DNA of 64,000 nucleotides from Thozetella sp. PMI_491 (lineage: Eukaryota > Ascomycota > Sordariomycetes > Chaetosphaeriales > Chaetosphaeriaceae), in assembly GCA_021432635.1 (NCBI GenBank), contig MU270076.1, positions 288,756 to 352,755 of the forward strand, given 5' to 3'. The notes beneath the pieces were generated by a model. The model did no database searches. It saw only the letters and a list, made by a program, of their open reading frames with translations, and was not told where the DNA came from. Of the stretch, positions 53,267 to 64,000 are shown piece by piece; position 1 is the stretch's first letter; every line of letters begins with the position of its first letter. Made by a program: the position numbers and the translations under genes.

Positions 53267-56200
53267 CTACCAGAAGGAGGAGGGATGCGGCTCATAGACG
53301 TAGACAGATGTTTGGATATCGGTTCCTTTTGATGGTCCGGTGGACCACTGCAGCATCTGCATCAGCTGCTCCGCCGGTATGTCCTTGTATCCGGTGCGGC
53401 GTCGACGCATCTGGTCCCAGTCACCATCGATAAAGTTGGGTGCGACGCGTGCGTTACCAAATTCAATCTTCGCGATGTCGACGGCCTCGCGGTCCGTGGG
53501 GTCTGTGACTGCCCGAATCTCCGGCCCGACGAGCGCTGCGCCCTTCTCCGGCTGCTCCAGGAGCAGCCGAGTCCGACGGAGAACCTGTGGGTGGTCATCA
53601 TCAAAGTTCTCGATGGGGGCCTGTTGTTTAACAATAGTGCTGCAGACGTCGACACCTAGCCACTTGGCGAGCTCCTCGGCCCTTCTAACTTGAACAGAAA
53701 GGAGACCGGCCTGGACGATCTTCCTGACGGTCTCGAGATCCCTCGTCGCATGTAGCTGCAAGTTCGTCTCAAAGTTTTCGGGCAGATAGCTCTCGCTCAC
53801 ATACTGGTAGGTGGTGCCGATACTTCGGTATTGGACTTCGGCTCTCTCACGGTCGAGGCCATCGTGGGGGAAGAGTTTTCGCCGGATGCGCTGCAGCCGA
53901 TTCTCTAAATGAGGTTGGGGGCCAGCCGACTCTAGGTCGAACTTGCAATAGCAGTCAAGATTCCACCTGCCCTGGAGGAAAACGGCGACTTGGCGCGCGG
54001 CGTCGTACCCGGCGGTATTTGCGAGCAGGTTCTCAAGCGTTGCCGGTTTCTGCAGGACATGGCTAGTCCAGACCTGGAGGAGCTCGCGCTTCAAGTCCAT
54101 GAAGTGATGCGTAGCGTCGAGGCCATTCAAGTGGGCCAAGGCACGGCACTCGTAGCACCAGGGACTCGCAAAGTTGAAATCAGTACGAAACTTCGACACT
54201 ACCGCAATGACATCGGCCATAACGAAGTCCTTGGCCAAGGTACCTGGCGAAGGGAAGACGAGGGTCGCCTTGCGGAGGATTTTATCGGTGTTTGTCGCTT
54301 CGTCGTGGACCAAGGTGAAGTCTCCGGCCTCGACATAGCTCAAATCACCCACCAGGGAGGTCAACTTCGAATAGAGCTCCCGGCCGCGTCCTTTGCCACA
54401 GCCAACGCAGGCGTTGTGCTGCCTCCAGCTGTCCTGGCTGATCATACCTGTCGGTGTCGCATTCGGGCGTTGCTTCCGAACCACCCGTTCCACCAGCTCG
54501 GGAGCGATGCGAAGGGGCTCTGCTTCGTTAGCCGTCAGGATGGCGAAGTAGTTGTCGGCGAAACTTTTCCGCGCAGAAGCCAGCTGCGCGGCTTTGGATT
54601 TAGAAAGCTTGGCGTCCAATGCGGCAAGCGAAGCTTTGGCAGATGTGAAGTTGGCAGCCATCTCCTCCCTGCGGGTTTCGTCTGTTAACTTTTGCTGATA
54701 CTCAGAGATGATCTGGTTGCGCGTTTCGCTATATTCCGGCCATAGATTGGCGTGAATATCAGCACACCGACGATACACGAGATCAAGGGCCTCGTGGAGA
54801 GCGACAATAGTCATATCTCCGGAGTACGGTGTGCGATCTATCCAATGCCGGAATCCCGTTCCCAGCTCAAGGAAGTTTATGCCGACGGCCTTGGCGGGGA
54901 AATACCACTCCTTGATGAAGCTACAGAGAGTCTTGGTGAAGTTTCCCTGCAGCTGATTCCAAAATGCGCCAAAGGAACCCTCACGATCCGCAGATTGTGG
55001 GCCGTCGTAGTATGGGGGGCAGAAGTCCAACTCTCTGAAGACTTTCTTGCCATCTGGGCCTACAAGTGGCGTCTCGGCAACAATCTCGATGAGGCCAGGA
55101 AGCATAAGAAAGCTGATCTGCTCGCAACTCACGACTTTGATGCGTTTCAAAGACTGCATCGAGTTGCACAGCATGCGGAGGATGCTAAGGTCCAGAAACC
55201 GGACATCCTGGAGAGTCAGGTGCGTGATTCTGGCTCTGTTTTCGTGTAAGGTTTGGTCTATAGATCATGTTAGTAGGACTCATAGTAACACTACTGTTCC
55301 TCTAAGGGTAACATACAGATTTTGACGTGATCCTCAAGCAGCTGGCAGTAGAAGTCATCGTTGTAGTTGGTGTCGCTAAATGCGCCGACGACGACTTCCC
55401 CTGAAGCTACTTTGGAATCTTTCCAGTCCTTTAACACGTCAACTTCCACTGGGTTTCCGGAATTTACGTCGAAGTGAATCTAGTGCCGTGGCGGTCAGTA
55501 TCGCGCCCCGGCTGCGGAACGGCATGTACCTGAAGGGAGAGGGTTGCTTCGTACCTCTCGATCAGTCGCCATGCCATGATGGAGTAGTTTGCATGTGCGC
55601 TGCAGATTCAAGATGCTACCGTGGCCGAGCAAACAGACAACCATCCAACGAAGCTCTGCTGTGCCGAATACCCGTCCGAAAGGTGTGCTTATATTGGCTA
55701 GAGTATCGTCCTGTAGTTGCCCCTGGATTTTGTTGAAGTGCTCATCGACAAGGAGTCCCGGGCCCTAGAAAATATGTTAGAATACGCAACGGACAAAGCA
55801 AAGGACGTGGGCGATGGGACTCCTGCCTTCTGGATCCTGAAAGGGAAGTATGGCCACATGCTCAAGCGATTCTCAAGCTTGAATTTGGCCGGAGCATGAT
55901 ACTTGAGCCAGTCTTCAGCATCCCACTGGCGTTTCAACGCATAGTGGTTCGTTGGAGTCTCGTAGTATGGCAGAATTACTGGATCTCCACGCTTGGTGCG
56001 GTCCTCTCGATGCCAACGGAAGTAGGCCTTGGGATCAATGCACTTAGGGATTGAGCACCAGTTCTTGCGATTCTTAACCTCGAATGTCGGGAGCTTGACA
56101 CTTCCGGGGCGGTAGACATCACTGGCACCCTGAAGAAGCATCGATTCAGTAGCAAATCCCGGTGGATTGAGCAAAGGGCACTGGAGAAGATGGAGGCTTA

Positions 56201-56615
56201 CATAGTCAAGCAGGCGGATGTATTCACCGGACATGGCCTATAACCTTTTAGCAGCGGCCCGGAGAGCGAGACGAATTAGGGTCTATCGTACGTCCGGTGC
56301 TTCTAGAGGAGCCTTCTGCAAGTCTGTGATATGACCTGCCCTTTGAGGATGCAATGACTCTTGTCGTGGAGGATTGTCGACTAAACAGCCGACGTCACGG
56401 ACAGGCTGTTTGTTTAGCTTTGTGTGCTGTGGCAGCCTTTTCTTGCCCTTTCGATGGCTACCAGCACCTCCTTCCCGGTGAGAAGGGTTTGTCTTGTCAA
56501 GAGAGCTCTGATTAGGTGAATGGGACGCAACGTTCCCCGTTGGATTCTGTGACTGCTCAGCATTATTAGCTTTCTTGGCCCTCCCACCTCCTCGCCCTTT
56601 CTTTTTGTTTGACAT
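53267..56615 (-). CDS. Large fungal protein of unknown function, middle frame unresolved
   Basis: Secure coding blocks on the minus strand are 56615-56292 (basic Lys/Gly-rich start, MSNKKKGRGGGRAKK), 56237-56202, 56129 to about 55821, 55592-55530, 55479-55317 and 55257-53267. Good introns lie at 56238-56291, 56130-56201, 55480-55529 and 55258-55316 (the last with a CTACTAAC branch). Between 55820 and 55593 the coding-like frame changes twice. The first change can be an intron with a poor GTCCCA donor and a textbook TTCTAAC...TTTTCTAG end. I found no GT-AG solution for the second. The part after 55257 has a leucine-rich start (LTLQDVRFLDLSILRML) and two CxxC pairs (CVGC, CYEC), perhaps a zinc site. 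The family is not recognised. It may be a live gene with unusual introns, a frameshifted gene, or contain sequence errors. Confidence 0.6.
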
Positions 56616-58130
56616 ATTGGACACTTCCAAGGATATGGGCTTAAGGAAGCTCTTCGTTCGAGAAATTAGTCAAGTGGTGGATGTAATGTAATCGTGAGGG
56701 ATATCGCCGTGACAGTTGCAGGACCGTCAAGGATAGGTCAGTGTGTGGTGAGTCTGCAAGGTTTGTGAGGGATTGTGAATAAGACGGGGAGACGATTCGG
56801 TTTCTAGATTGAAATGAGAGAGATTCTAGAGCCTCTCTAGGCGTTGTTTTTCGTAGAAAATGCGAGGAAGGCTTGGGTGTGCATGCCGGGGCTGAAAGGC
56901 TAGTAGCTTGGAAAGAGTAGGTGCGGCCTGAGCGAATGAAGGGGAGGGAGGAGGATTTTGAACCACCAGTCACCATTTCCTTCTTAGACCGAAATCTTTG
57001 TGTCGTGTTAGGAAAACTCGAAATCAAGGCATCTCGATGAATGCTCGCACGAGAGGTTTTGGGGATGTGACGAGACCATGGATCCCTTCAAGTGATGATG
57101 GGTCAATGGGTCTGTAATCTTACCTAGTTCCGGTATCAAGCAAGTTGTACCACCTTTCAGACACTTTCCCAATGATGGAGTGGATAGCAAGTGTGTGATA
57201 ATAGTGGAAGAGCACCTTAGCTGGGATCTTTGATAAGAAATGGTTGTGAGAAAGAGCTGCACGGTTCGGGGCGCCCCGCGAGACTTAAATAACTGCTGGC
57301 GGGATTTATGGATCAAAAGGGGAAGTGAAAACTCATTTAGGGTCAATTTCAATGTTCAATAGAGCTTTATTATAGCCCACCAGCTTTGGAATATTTGAAA
57401 AAGACTCCAGCTGGTGAAGGGCGGAGAAGAAGGAATAGGAAGTGACTAAATGGTGACCGTTAGCACGGGACTGACCTCTCAACGTCCCTTCGGTCAGGTA
57501 GGTTGAGAGCCTGTCCAGGCCAGGTAAGTACGAGGAACTTTGTTCAAAATACCTGTGAAATGCTAAGAGGATCAGGGTTATCGCTGGCGAGCGTGGCTCG
57601 AAATCTGGCATGCTGTTGGACAAGCACAAGGACGAATATAGAAAGCAGTGGATATGCAACATTCTCACAGTAGCACTGGGTGGCAAGAAGCATTTCCTGT
57701 GCCATAAAATTATCTACATCGATAATCCTGAGGTAAAATCGCATTCTATTTTGGATCCAAGGCTCCCGTTGACGGAAGGCGGCCGATAGCGACCTGGCGA
57801 GTTGGCCAGTGGCCTATATATATATGCCGAGACCTAGTGTTGTATGGTGTCTAATCAAATAGCACATAAGACGACAATATCTGATCCAGGCTTTGAGTTA
57901 ATTAATATGGTGAGTTTGCTAGCGGTTAGAAAGTAAGTTGGATGCCTTTTTGCTACCTCAACGAGCTCTTCCCTGCTGCATGATTCGCTTCTACCTCTTG
58001 TTCAGCTGAGGCCGCCTTGACGATACTAATTCGCACCACCCCGGAACGCGACCATCGAAACTCCTTAGCTAGATACATAACAATAGCCACAGTCCATGAT
58101 GATACAAAGGCGAGCTGATTTAACTACCGT
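56616..58130. other. AT-richer region with overlapping short minus-strand ORFs
   Basis: Several minus-strand ORFs of 115-130 codons overlap here (for example 56641-57027, 57008-57352 and 57333-57686). None has a recognisable domain and their Ser/Thr/Leu-rich, lower-GC composition differs from the real genes. Near 57818-57830 there is a TA dinucleotide run. This may be a decayed (RIP-like) sequence or simply the upstream region of the preceding minus-strand gene. Confidence 0.4.
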
Positions 58131-59157
58131 ATCATGGCGGGCCAGGGGAACGCCTCCGGGGGGCGGGGTCCTTGATAAACATCACGAGCCCCTGAAGCCC
58201 CCTACTTTGTTTGGTAAGGTGTCAACAATGATGACAAAGCTACAATATCTACGTGGTATTGGACTTAGTTGGGGCTAGGCTCGTTCTCACCGCTCTCCCG
58301 ACCAAAATGTCATCCTGGGGGCAGGCGCGGGTGCCTCTGGGAAGCCCAAGGTTGGACCATCCATGCCTGGCCAAAAGGCGGTATGACCACAATGTTCCCG
58401 TGAGCCAGGCGAGCTTGCCGATAAGGAGAATTGCCCCATTGACAAGCGGGGGAAAGGCACCTTGACAGCGTAGCGCGATGACTCGCAATCATAGGGAGGC
58501 AAGAGGCTTGCGATGACACCATCCTATGTTGGACCGCTCCATTGAACCACGAGAATGGAAGAGATAGTGTTGGTGCCCCCGCAGTGTACATGGCGGAGAT
58601 GTCGCGCGGACACCCTCTCTCTCTTGCATGCAAGAGACAGTCTCAATACACCATTCAGCTTGGTTCGCTAAGGCTGGAGGTCACCCGAGCTCCGCCATTG
58701 GTGCATGCCATGCCGCTTGTCTCTCCCCACCTGAACCGTTCCCTCCGGGTTGAAGCTTCAAGATGGGGTGAGAGATGAGCGGGGATTCGGGGTCCCGGGG
58801 CCGCCCGTGCGGAAGGGGTGGCACCACTGGCCACTTGATGTGCGCATGCAGGCAGAGGTGCAGTGGTGTTGATACAAGTAGGACAGCCGCTGGACACGGC
58901 GATAGGACGGAGGCGAAGGAGGGGCAGCGAGGTGAGAACAACAGGGAGGGAGACAAGGGCGGGGACGGACAGGGAGGGGGGTCAACGCCGGCATGGCATT
59001 CCCACCAGTGCTTGAGGATTGGGAGGGTTCACGGCACAAAAGGGGTAGGCCGCCAAAACCCTATCGTTGCCTATCTCAGGTGAGGCCGGCAACGGAGGAA
59101 GGGGGGAGAAGGAACATGCCGTGACAAGTGGCTATCTCGGCTACGGGTAGGTGAAAA

Positions 59158-59190
59158 GTAAAAAATACAAAATAAAAATAAAAATAAAGA
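59158..59190. repeat. A-rich AAAAT-type repeat
   Basis: Consecutive AAAAATA/AAATAA units form an A-rich tract in the gene-poor tail. Confidence 0.85.
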
Positions 59191-59355
59191 TTTAGGTACA
59201 TAGGTGACAGGTCAAGATCGGCAGACCAAAAAAAAGATGGGCAGGATTTGCGGTGGGCCTACCTGCGTGGTTGTAACAACAATGCAGTGCACAAAGGCAC
59301 ACAGTCCGACGATCGAGAACGTTGTGATGTACGGCGCTAAATGTGCCTCGGCCGG

Positions 59356-59377
59356 GGGGAGGGGGGGGGGGGGGGCT
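59356..59377. repeat. Near-perfect G homopolymer
   Basis: About twenty G interrupted by a single A. It could form G-quadruplex structure on the plus strand. Confidence 0.85.
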
Positions 59378-59908
59378 CCACTGAGCTATGAACGCCCAAG
59401 GGCACACAGGGCTTGGAAAGTCTCGTTGGCCTCGTTGGGGCGCGGCCTCGACGACAGCGTGGCCCTAGGGGTGAGAGGGGAAAAGGGGGAGGTGTAGAAC
59501 GGTCATGCGCATGGCGCGAGACAGGTCCCCGATGACATGCACGGGGATGGTTCCTCAGGGCATGAGGGCTGGCTCCTTACCTGCTTCGCCAATGCCTCCT
59601 GAACACCTAAAGTGCATGCAGTACGTGCCTTTTGGATAAGCACCATTTGCACCGCTGTGTAATCGAGATGGTGGTCCTGGGACGAAGTGGCACCGTAGCA
59701 GTGAATCGGAAACACTCCTACCAGGTGATGCTTGCCATCATGGCCTCGTACCCCTCGATCTGCTTGGCCACATGACAACTGAGGGGAGGTAGCAGCCAAA
59801 CCTGGCGTGCTATGACAAACATGGTCCAGCTGGCTACGAGACTGTTTAACCCCACTGACGTCGACATGAGATCCTGTGTGGCTATGTAGCAAGGGGGATG
59901 CCTACAAG

Positions 59909-59950
59909 ATGAAAAAAAAGTGTAAAAAAAAGAAAAAGGGAAAAAAAGAA
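59909..59950. repeat. A-rich purine tract
   Basis: Four runs of five to eight A separated by G or GTGT, in the gene-poor tail. Confidence 0.85.
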
Positions 59951-62900
59951 GCAGGTGTCAGGCCTGAGCTTGACTAGCAAGTGCTTGGCTGGCAAGCTGG
60001 CTGACTCGAGAGCCGAGAATCATGGTGGCCTTTTTCTTCTTCTGGATTCTTGCGGTACATCCAAGTCTCTCCATGTATCTGGTAGATTGCTAGGTTCAGT
60101 CGAGCATGTGGCCATGTATGCAGGAGGGAGGCGAATCGATGGGCTGCTTGGCCCTTGGCGACCAGTCCCGGCGGCTGCCAACTAGCTGCTATCACTGGAC
60201 TGAAAAGAGGCGAAAAAAAAACGGGGCGGGTGGACAGCGGCGGGGAACGGAGAAGTGCCTGGCCGAGCACCCAAAAGCTCGTCCAAGGATTGAATCGGCG
60301 GTCTGAAAGCCTGGGATCGGAACTTTCCAAGGTGGTGTCGGCGACGACGGCATATCGTCAAGCACTGCGGACTGTGCGGGTCCGGATAAGGGCACGCGGG
60401 GAGGCAGACCCCATCTACTAATCCACCATATAGCCATATCCATCCGTACGCACCCAGGCCGCCTGCTGTTTCTACGAGCCTTTGGCGGCCGTGCCTGTTC
60501 CCAACGTGCCGTCCGCCGACGTTTCTGAGGATTGACGTATGATGGTCGGTTTGGATAGTGGCGACCGCGGGAAGCAGATTAGGCAAATTTGGGGGCTCGC
60601 GACGCAGAACCAAGCCGTGGCGACGACTTCTAGCGGCGCCGGCAGCCAATCATTAGCGGTCTGAGAGAACAGCTGCCTTTGGCTTCGTCCTTCCGAAATC
60701 GAGATGTCATGTGGGGGGCAGCTGACGGACTGGGGCAGAAGGCAGCCCGGTGGAGGGAATGCCCGGAGGAAGAGGTGTGCTGGCCGAGTTGGAAGTCGAC
60801 ATGCAGCTTTGTGGAAATGTTGCCAGCAGCAATCTGCAGTCGATGTTCCGATACGGAGCTACCCCACCCCTGGGCGAGCTGCGGCGAAGTAGCAGGCAGA
60901 TCATGCGCAGGCTCGATGGCGAGACAAATGGGTGCGAAGCCGGCCCAGGCATCTATGTGTGGAAACGCATCGAACATGGACGACCAGGGAGGCGGGGGGC
61001 ACATCGCTTCTATCCTATCTTGAGCTTGGCGGTGTTGGGAATTTTCTTGTCGAACGACCGGCTGGAGTCGGCAGCATCGTTGGCCACCGGGCAAAGCGCG
61101 AGGCATAGACTCTGTACTGTAGCCTCTTACACTTCACGAGGTGTGGGACTTCGGATCGAGACCTGCGGTGGTCATCTGCTCTCTGTACCCACTGGTATGC
61201 TGTAGGCTGTCTGTACAGCTACGTACCTGGCGGTACTAGCTGGTAGACAGCAGGGCGCGCTCACAGTGAACCTATGGAGGGAGGCACAGGTGGTGGGGGA
61301 GGTCGAACGGTAGGTTCCATTCCTTCACGGGGGGGAGGGGGTTGTTCTCCAATCAGGACGGAGGCGGCCTGGTCGCTTCTTTGTCTGAGATTTCTGGATA
61401 TCTGACGATGCGGCCCGCGTGCCTGACCTGGGATCTCTAGCTAGGACGGTCGAAGCTGATACATTGTTAGAAGCTTCATAGAATCCTCTAATTTCTGCCG
61501 CCCTTGTGGCCTTTCTGCCCCTTTTCTTCTCTCCGTTTCCTCTACTATTAGTAGCTATCTGCAATACGACATGAGTATCATCGAGCGGCAGGATGACGAT
61601 GTTTCCATGCAATGAGCACACCCCTGCCTGTGCGGGCTGCCTGCATCGAGCTAGGGAGGGTCTGACAGGGGGTTGCCTATGACTGTACTACGGCCGGCCA
61701 ACACCACAGGTTGACGACAAATGTTGTGCTCGGCTAGCCTACGAGCTTGGAACACGCCTGGCCGGTGCGCAGCTCCCAGGGGGGTTTTGATAGGAGCCAA
61801 GGAAGCAATGAAGTTCGAGAGCATGTGCGCAGAACCAACCCGGCACTGTTACTTGGGCTGAGGAGAGAACATGATGCAAATAGCCCGAACCTCTCTCCCC
61901 CCCCCTCCAAAAAAAAAAGTGCCTTGGAAGCTACACTATGCGGCACGGCGTTTCGCCCAGGTCCAGCCAGCCCTTTCCCTGAAGTGCAGCCCCTCCCCCT
62001 CCCAACCACAGGCCAGGCCTGCATCGAGCTGGTCTCCAGGCTTGCCAGGGCCGAAAGGAGCCTCCTGGGTGGTAACAGGGATGGAACCGGGGTGATTGCT
62101 GGGGAGATGGTGATCTGACGGAGGGAAACAACGGCATAACAGAATGGTTTGGGCTGACAGAAGAAAAAAGTGCACGGCCTGGGGCAGCAGGAAGGCCGCC
62201 CAACCAACAGTCAAGGCATACGCCCATGAAGCCAGCGAGAGCCAGCTTCGGCAGGCTGTTTTATGCCAAGGCTCCGCCTTTGCTATGCCTCTCATGCCGT
62301 TGCTGCCCAGCCGTCTGGCCGTATCCTTTTCCTCGCCTGTCCGCCGCTGGGCAGGACGTGCTTCTGTGTCAGTGCTGTGGGAGATGGATCTGGGCCGGAA
62401 CCGGGTTCCAGTGGCCTCTTTCGATCCATGGCGAAACCCCAGGGGGGAGGGGCTGGACGGGCCACGAATGGGCGGCCGGCAGGTCTGAAAATCCCGTCAA
62501 AAAACGCTTCCTCAGGTCTTCAACAAAGACGGCCCCGCCAAACCCCCTCGAGGTGGCGGCAAAATTTCTCTCGAGAAGGTCTTTTTATCGAGTCCCACCC
62601 ACCGTTTCCGGCGCTTCTGCAGGGACTCTTCTTTCCAGTACACAGTAAGGGGAGATAATAAGACAGACTGGCGAACCGTGATCGCTCCATGGCGCCCGGT
62701 AGCGCCCGTGATCGCCTTTGTCTGGCGTTTATTTCGACGCCGTCTTCAAGCGGACGAGGAAGCAGCCACGGAGGTCCAAGCTTTCCGACGACGCATTAGC
62801 GGTGGTGGGGCCTTTAATTGAATGCTTCTGGGCCAGAGGCACTAAAATTTTACGCGGGTGGATACCTGGCGCCAAGGTACCTCGCAATTGTAAGAGGTAA

Positions 62901-64000
62901 AATGGCAGACGGGGAGACCTCATACGGCAAGTGCGGGTCAAGGAAAACGACCAGAGAGGTAGCAGCAGCTTACGACCAAGAAAAATCGGCTCGAGATTAC
63001 AGGGTTGGCCTCGGATCTGCTGGTAGCAACGAGGTCGCCGCCGCCGCCCAAGAACAAATTTTTCTTTGCGCACCCCGTCCCCTCCCCTCCTTCCCCCGGT
63101 CCGGCCCCGGTGTGACGTCTCGAGGAGATCGGAAAATTCGACGGACTAGTAGCCTAGCTCCGAGAAGGGCTCCTCATTTGATCTTACTTCGGGTCGCCTC
63201 TAGCATGGAAATCTAGATGGCGGCGGTAGAGAAGGCAAAAGGCAAAAGGGGTAGTGGTAGTACTTGCTATGTATGGGAGAGGAAGCGAGCGAGCTTGGTG
63301 CTTGAGAGGCTGATCGGCCATTTTAATTAGCTGCCACGGACCGCAAGTCACCTGGTTGCTAGGCCCAAGACCAGGTGGATCGTCCAATGTGGCCCGCAGA
63401 TTGGGCGCCTTTGGCGCCCTCTTGACGCAGTCATAGCGGCAGAATGGTGTGAAGACAGGCTGGAATGAGGACGTAGAGCTGCACTACGGCAGCATGATGC
63501 CGGTACTTCGATCCAAGGTACCACCATACGAGGCAGAGCTCCAGGACCCCGGTCGCCGCACGAGCCAGCTAACGGCTCTTGCTCGTGGGCCGGCAGCCAG
63601 TCCGTGGTTCACGCAGCGCCTGGCCGACCTAATCCCTGTCCCAAAACGGTCGACGTAATTTTACCTGCTCCCCGGCAACTGCAGGCATTTTTGGCTTCCC
63701 TCTCGACCAGAGGCTTGAGCCAGAGCAGAACTGCAACTCTAGTGGCCAGCCGCACCGTATCGTCGCAGCAGGAGAAGGGGGCATGGCCCAGCCGGCTCCG
63801 TTTTTAATGCCCGAAAATTGAAACCGAAAGAAACCGACCTTGCGCCGGGCGCCTGGCCAGTCGACAAACGAAGGGGGCTCATATCGCACCACAGGCCCAC
63901 CGTTTTCGCCCTTGACAACCCGGCCCATTTGATGCCCCCCCCCTTCCCATCAAACACCCTGACCAGCACCGGCCGGGGAGCCACTCAGCAAATAAGTAGT

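Larger units (their letters stand above)
58131..64000. other. Gene-poor tail of the window
   Basis: About 5.9 kb has no convincing gene: ORFs reach only ~160 codons, lie on both strands at once and look random. It is interrupted by homopolymer and low-complexity tracts: AAAAT repeats at 59158-59190, a G run at about 59356-59377, A-rich runs at 59909-59950 and 60215-60222, and an A run at about 61909-61918. I see no telomere array, transposon ends or tRNA. Confidence 0.5.

Noticed and set aside
57008-57686. Overlapping minus-strand ORFs as a multi-exon gene
   Set aside because: I could not connect them with splice sites and the composition is unlike the neighbouring genes.

Overview
The window is nuclear DNA of a filamentous ascomycete (Pezizomycotina, most likely a Sordariomycete). 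It is GC-rich overall. The genes are monocistronic on both strands and carry few introns of about 47-150 nt with GT-AG ends and CTAAC/CTGAC-type branch sites. It includes the fungal blue-light regulator WC-2 and several fungus-specific families. I saw no bacterial operons, CRISPR array, intact transposon, tRNA or rRNA.

Layout: 0-6 kb holds a FAXC/metaxin-like GST-fold gene (+) and a 1294-aa fungal orphan protein with a hydrophobic C-terminus (+). 6.6-12.6 kb holds the phosphoinositide phosphatase SAC1 (-), divergent from a Rab5 GTPase (+), and an ankyrin-repeat gene (+). 13-19.6 kb holds MIC60/mitofilin (+) and two tail-to-tail folylpolyglutamate synthase-type genes, one intronless and one with four introns. 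21-26 kb holds a SPRY-domain protein (+), an enoyl-CoA hydratase/isomerase ending in a PTS1-like SKI (-), and a fungal 'beta-flanking' protein with 9-nt and 21-nt exons (-). 27-37 kb holds wc-2 (-) head-to-head with RAD50 (+), then a polytopic UPF0658 Golgi-type membrane protein (-). 37-41 kb has no gene I can support. 41-50 kb holds the PP4 regulatory subunit R2 (+), the GID/CTLH ubiquitin-ligase subunit RMD5 (-) followed by an in-frame ORF beyond its stop, an STB2/STB6-like Sin3-binding protein (+), and TIM10 (-). 51-57 kb holds mitochondrial lysyl-tRNA synthetase (+) and a large unknown gene (-) whose middle does not read in one frame. 57-64 kb looks gene-empty and is rich in homopolymer tracts.

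Most genes are housekeeping: mitochondrial biogenesis (MIC60, TIM10, MSK1, FPGS), membrane traffic and lipids (SAC1, Rab5, UPF0658), genome maintenance and signalling (RAD50, PP4R2, STB6, RMD5) and light sensing (WC-2). They do not form an obvious pathway cluster. The least ordinary signals are the coding-like 95-codon extension after the RMD5 stop, the frame-symmetric microexons of the beta-flanking gene, the convergent FPGS pair, and the frame-broken gene at 53-56 kb. All exon boundaries were inferred by eye from splice signals and frame continuity, and no homology search was run.
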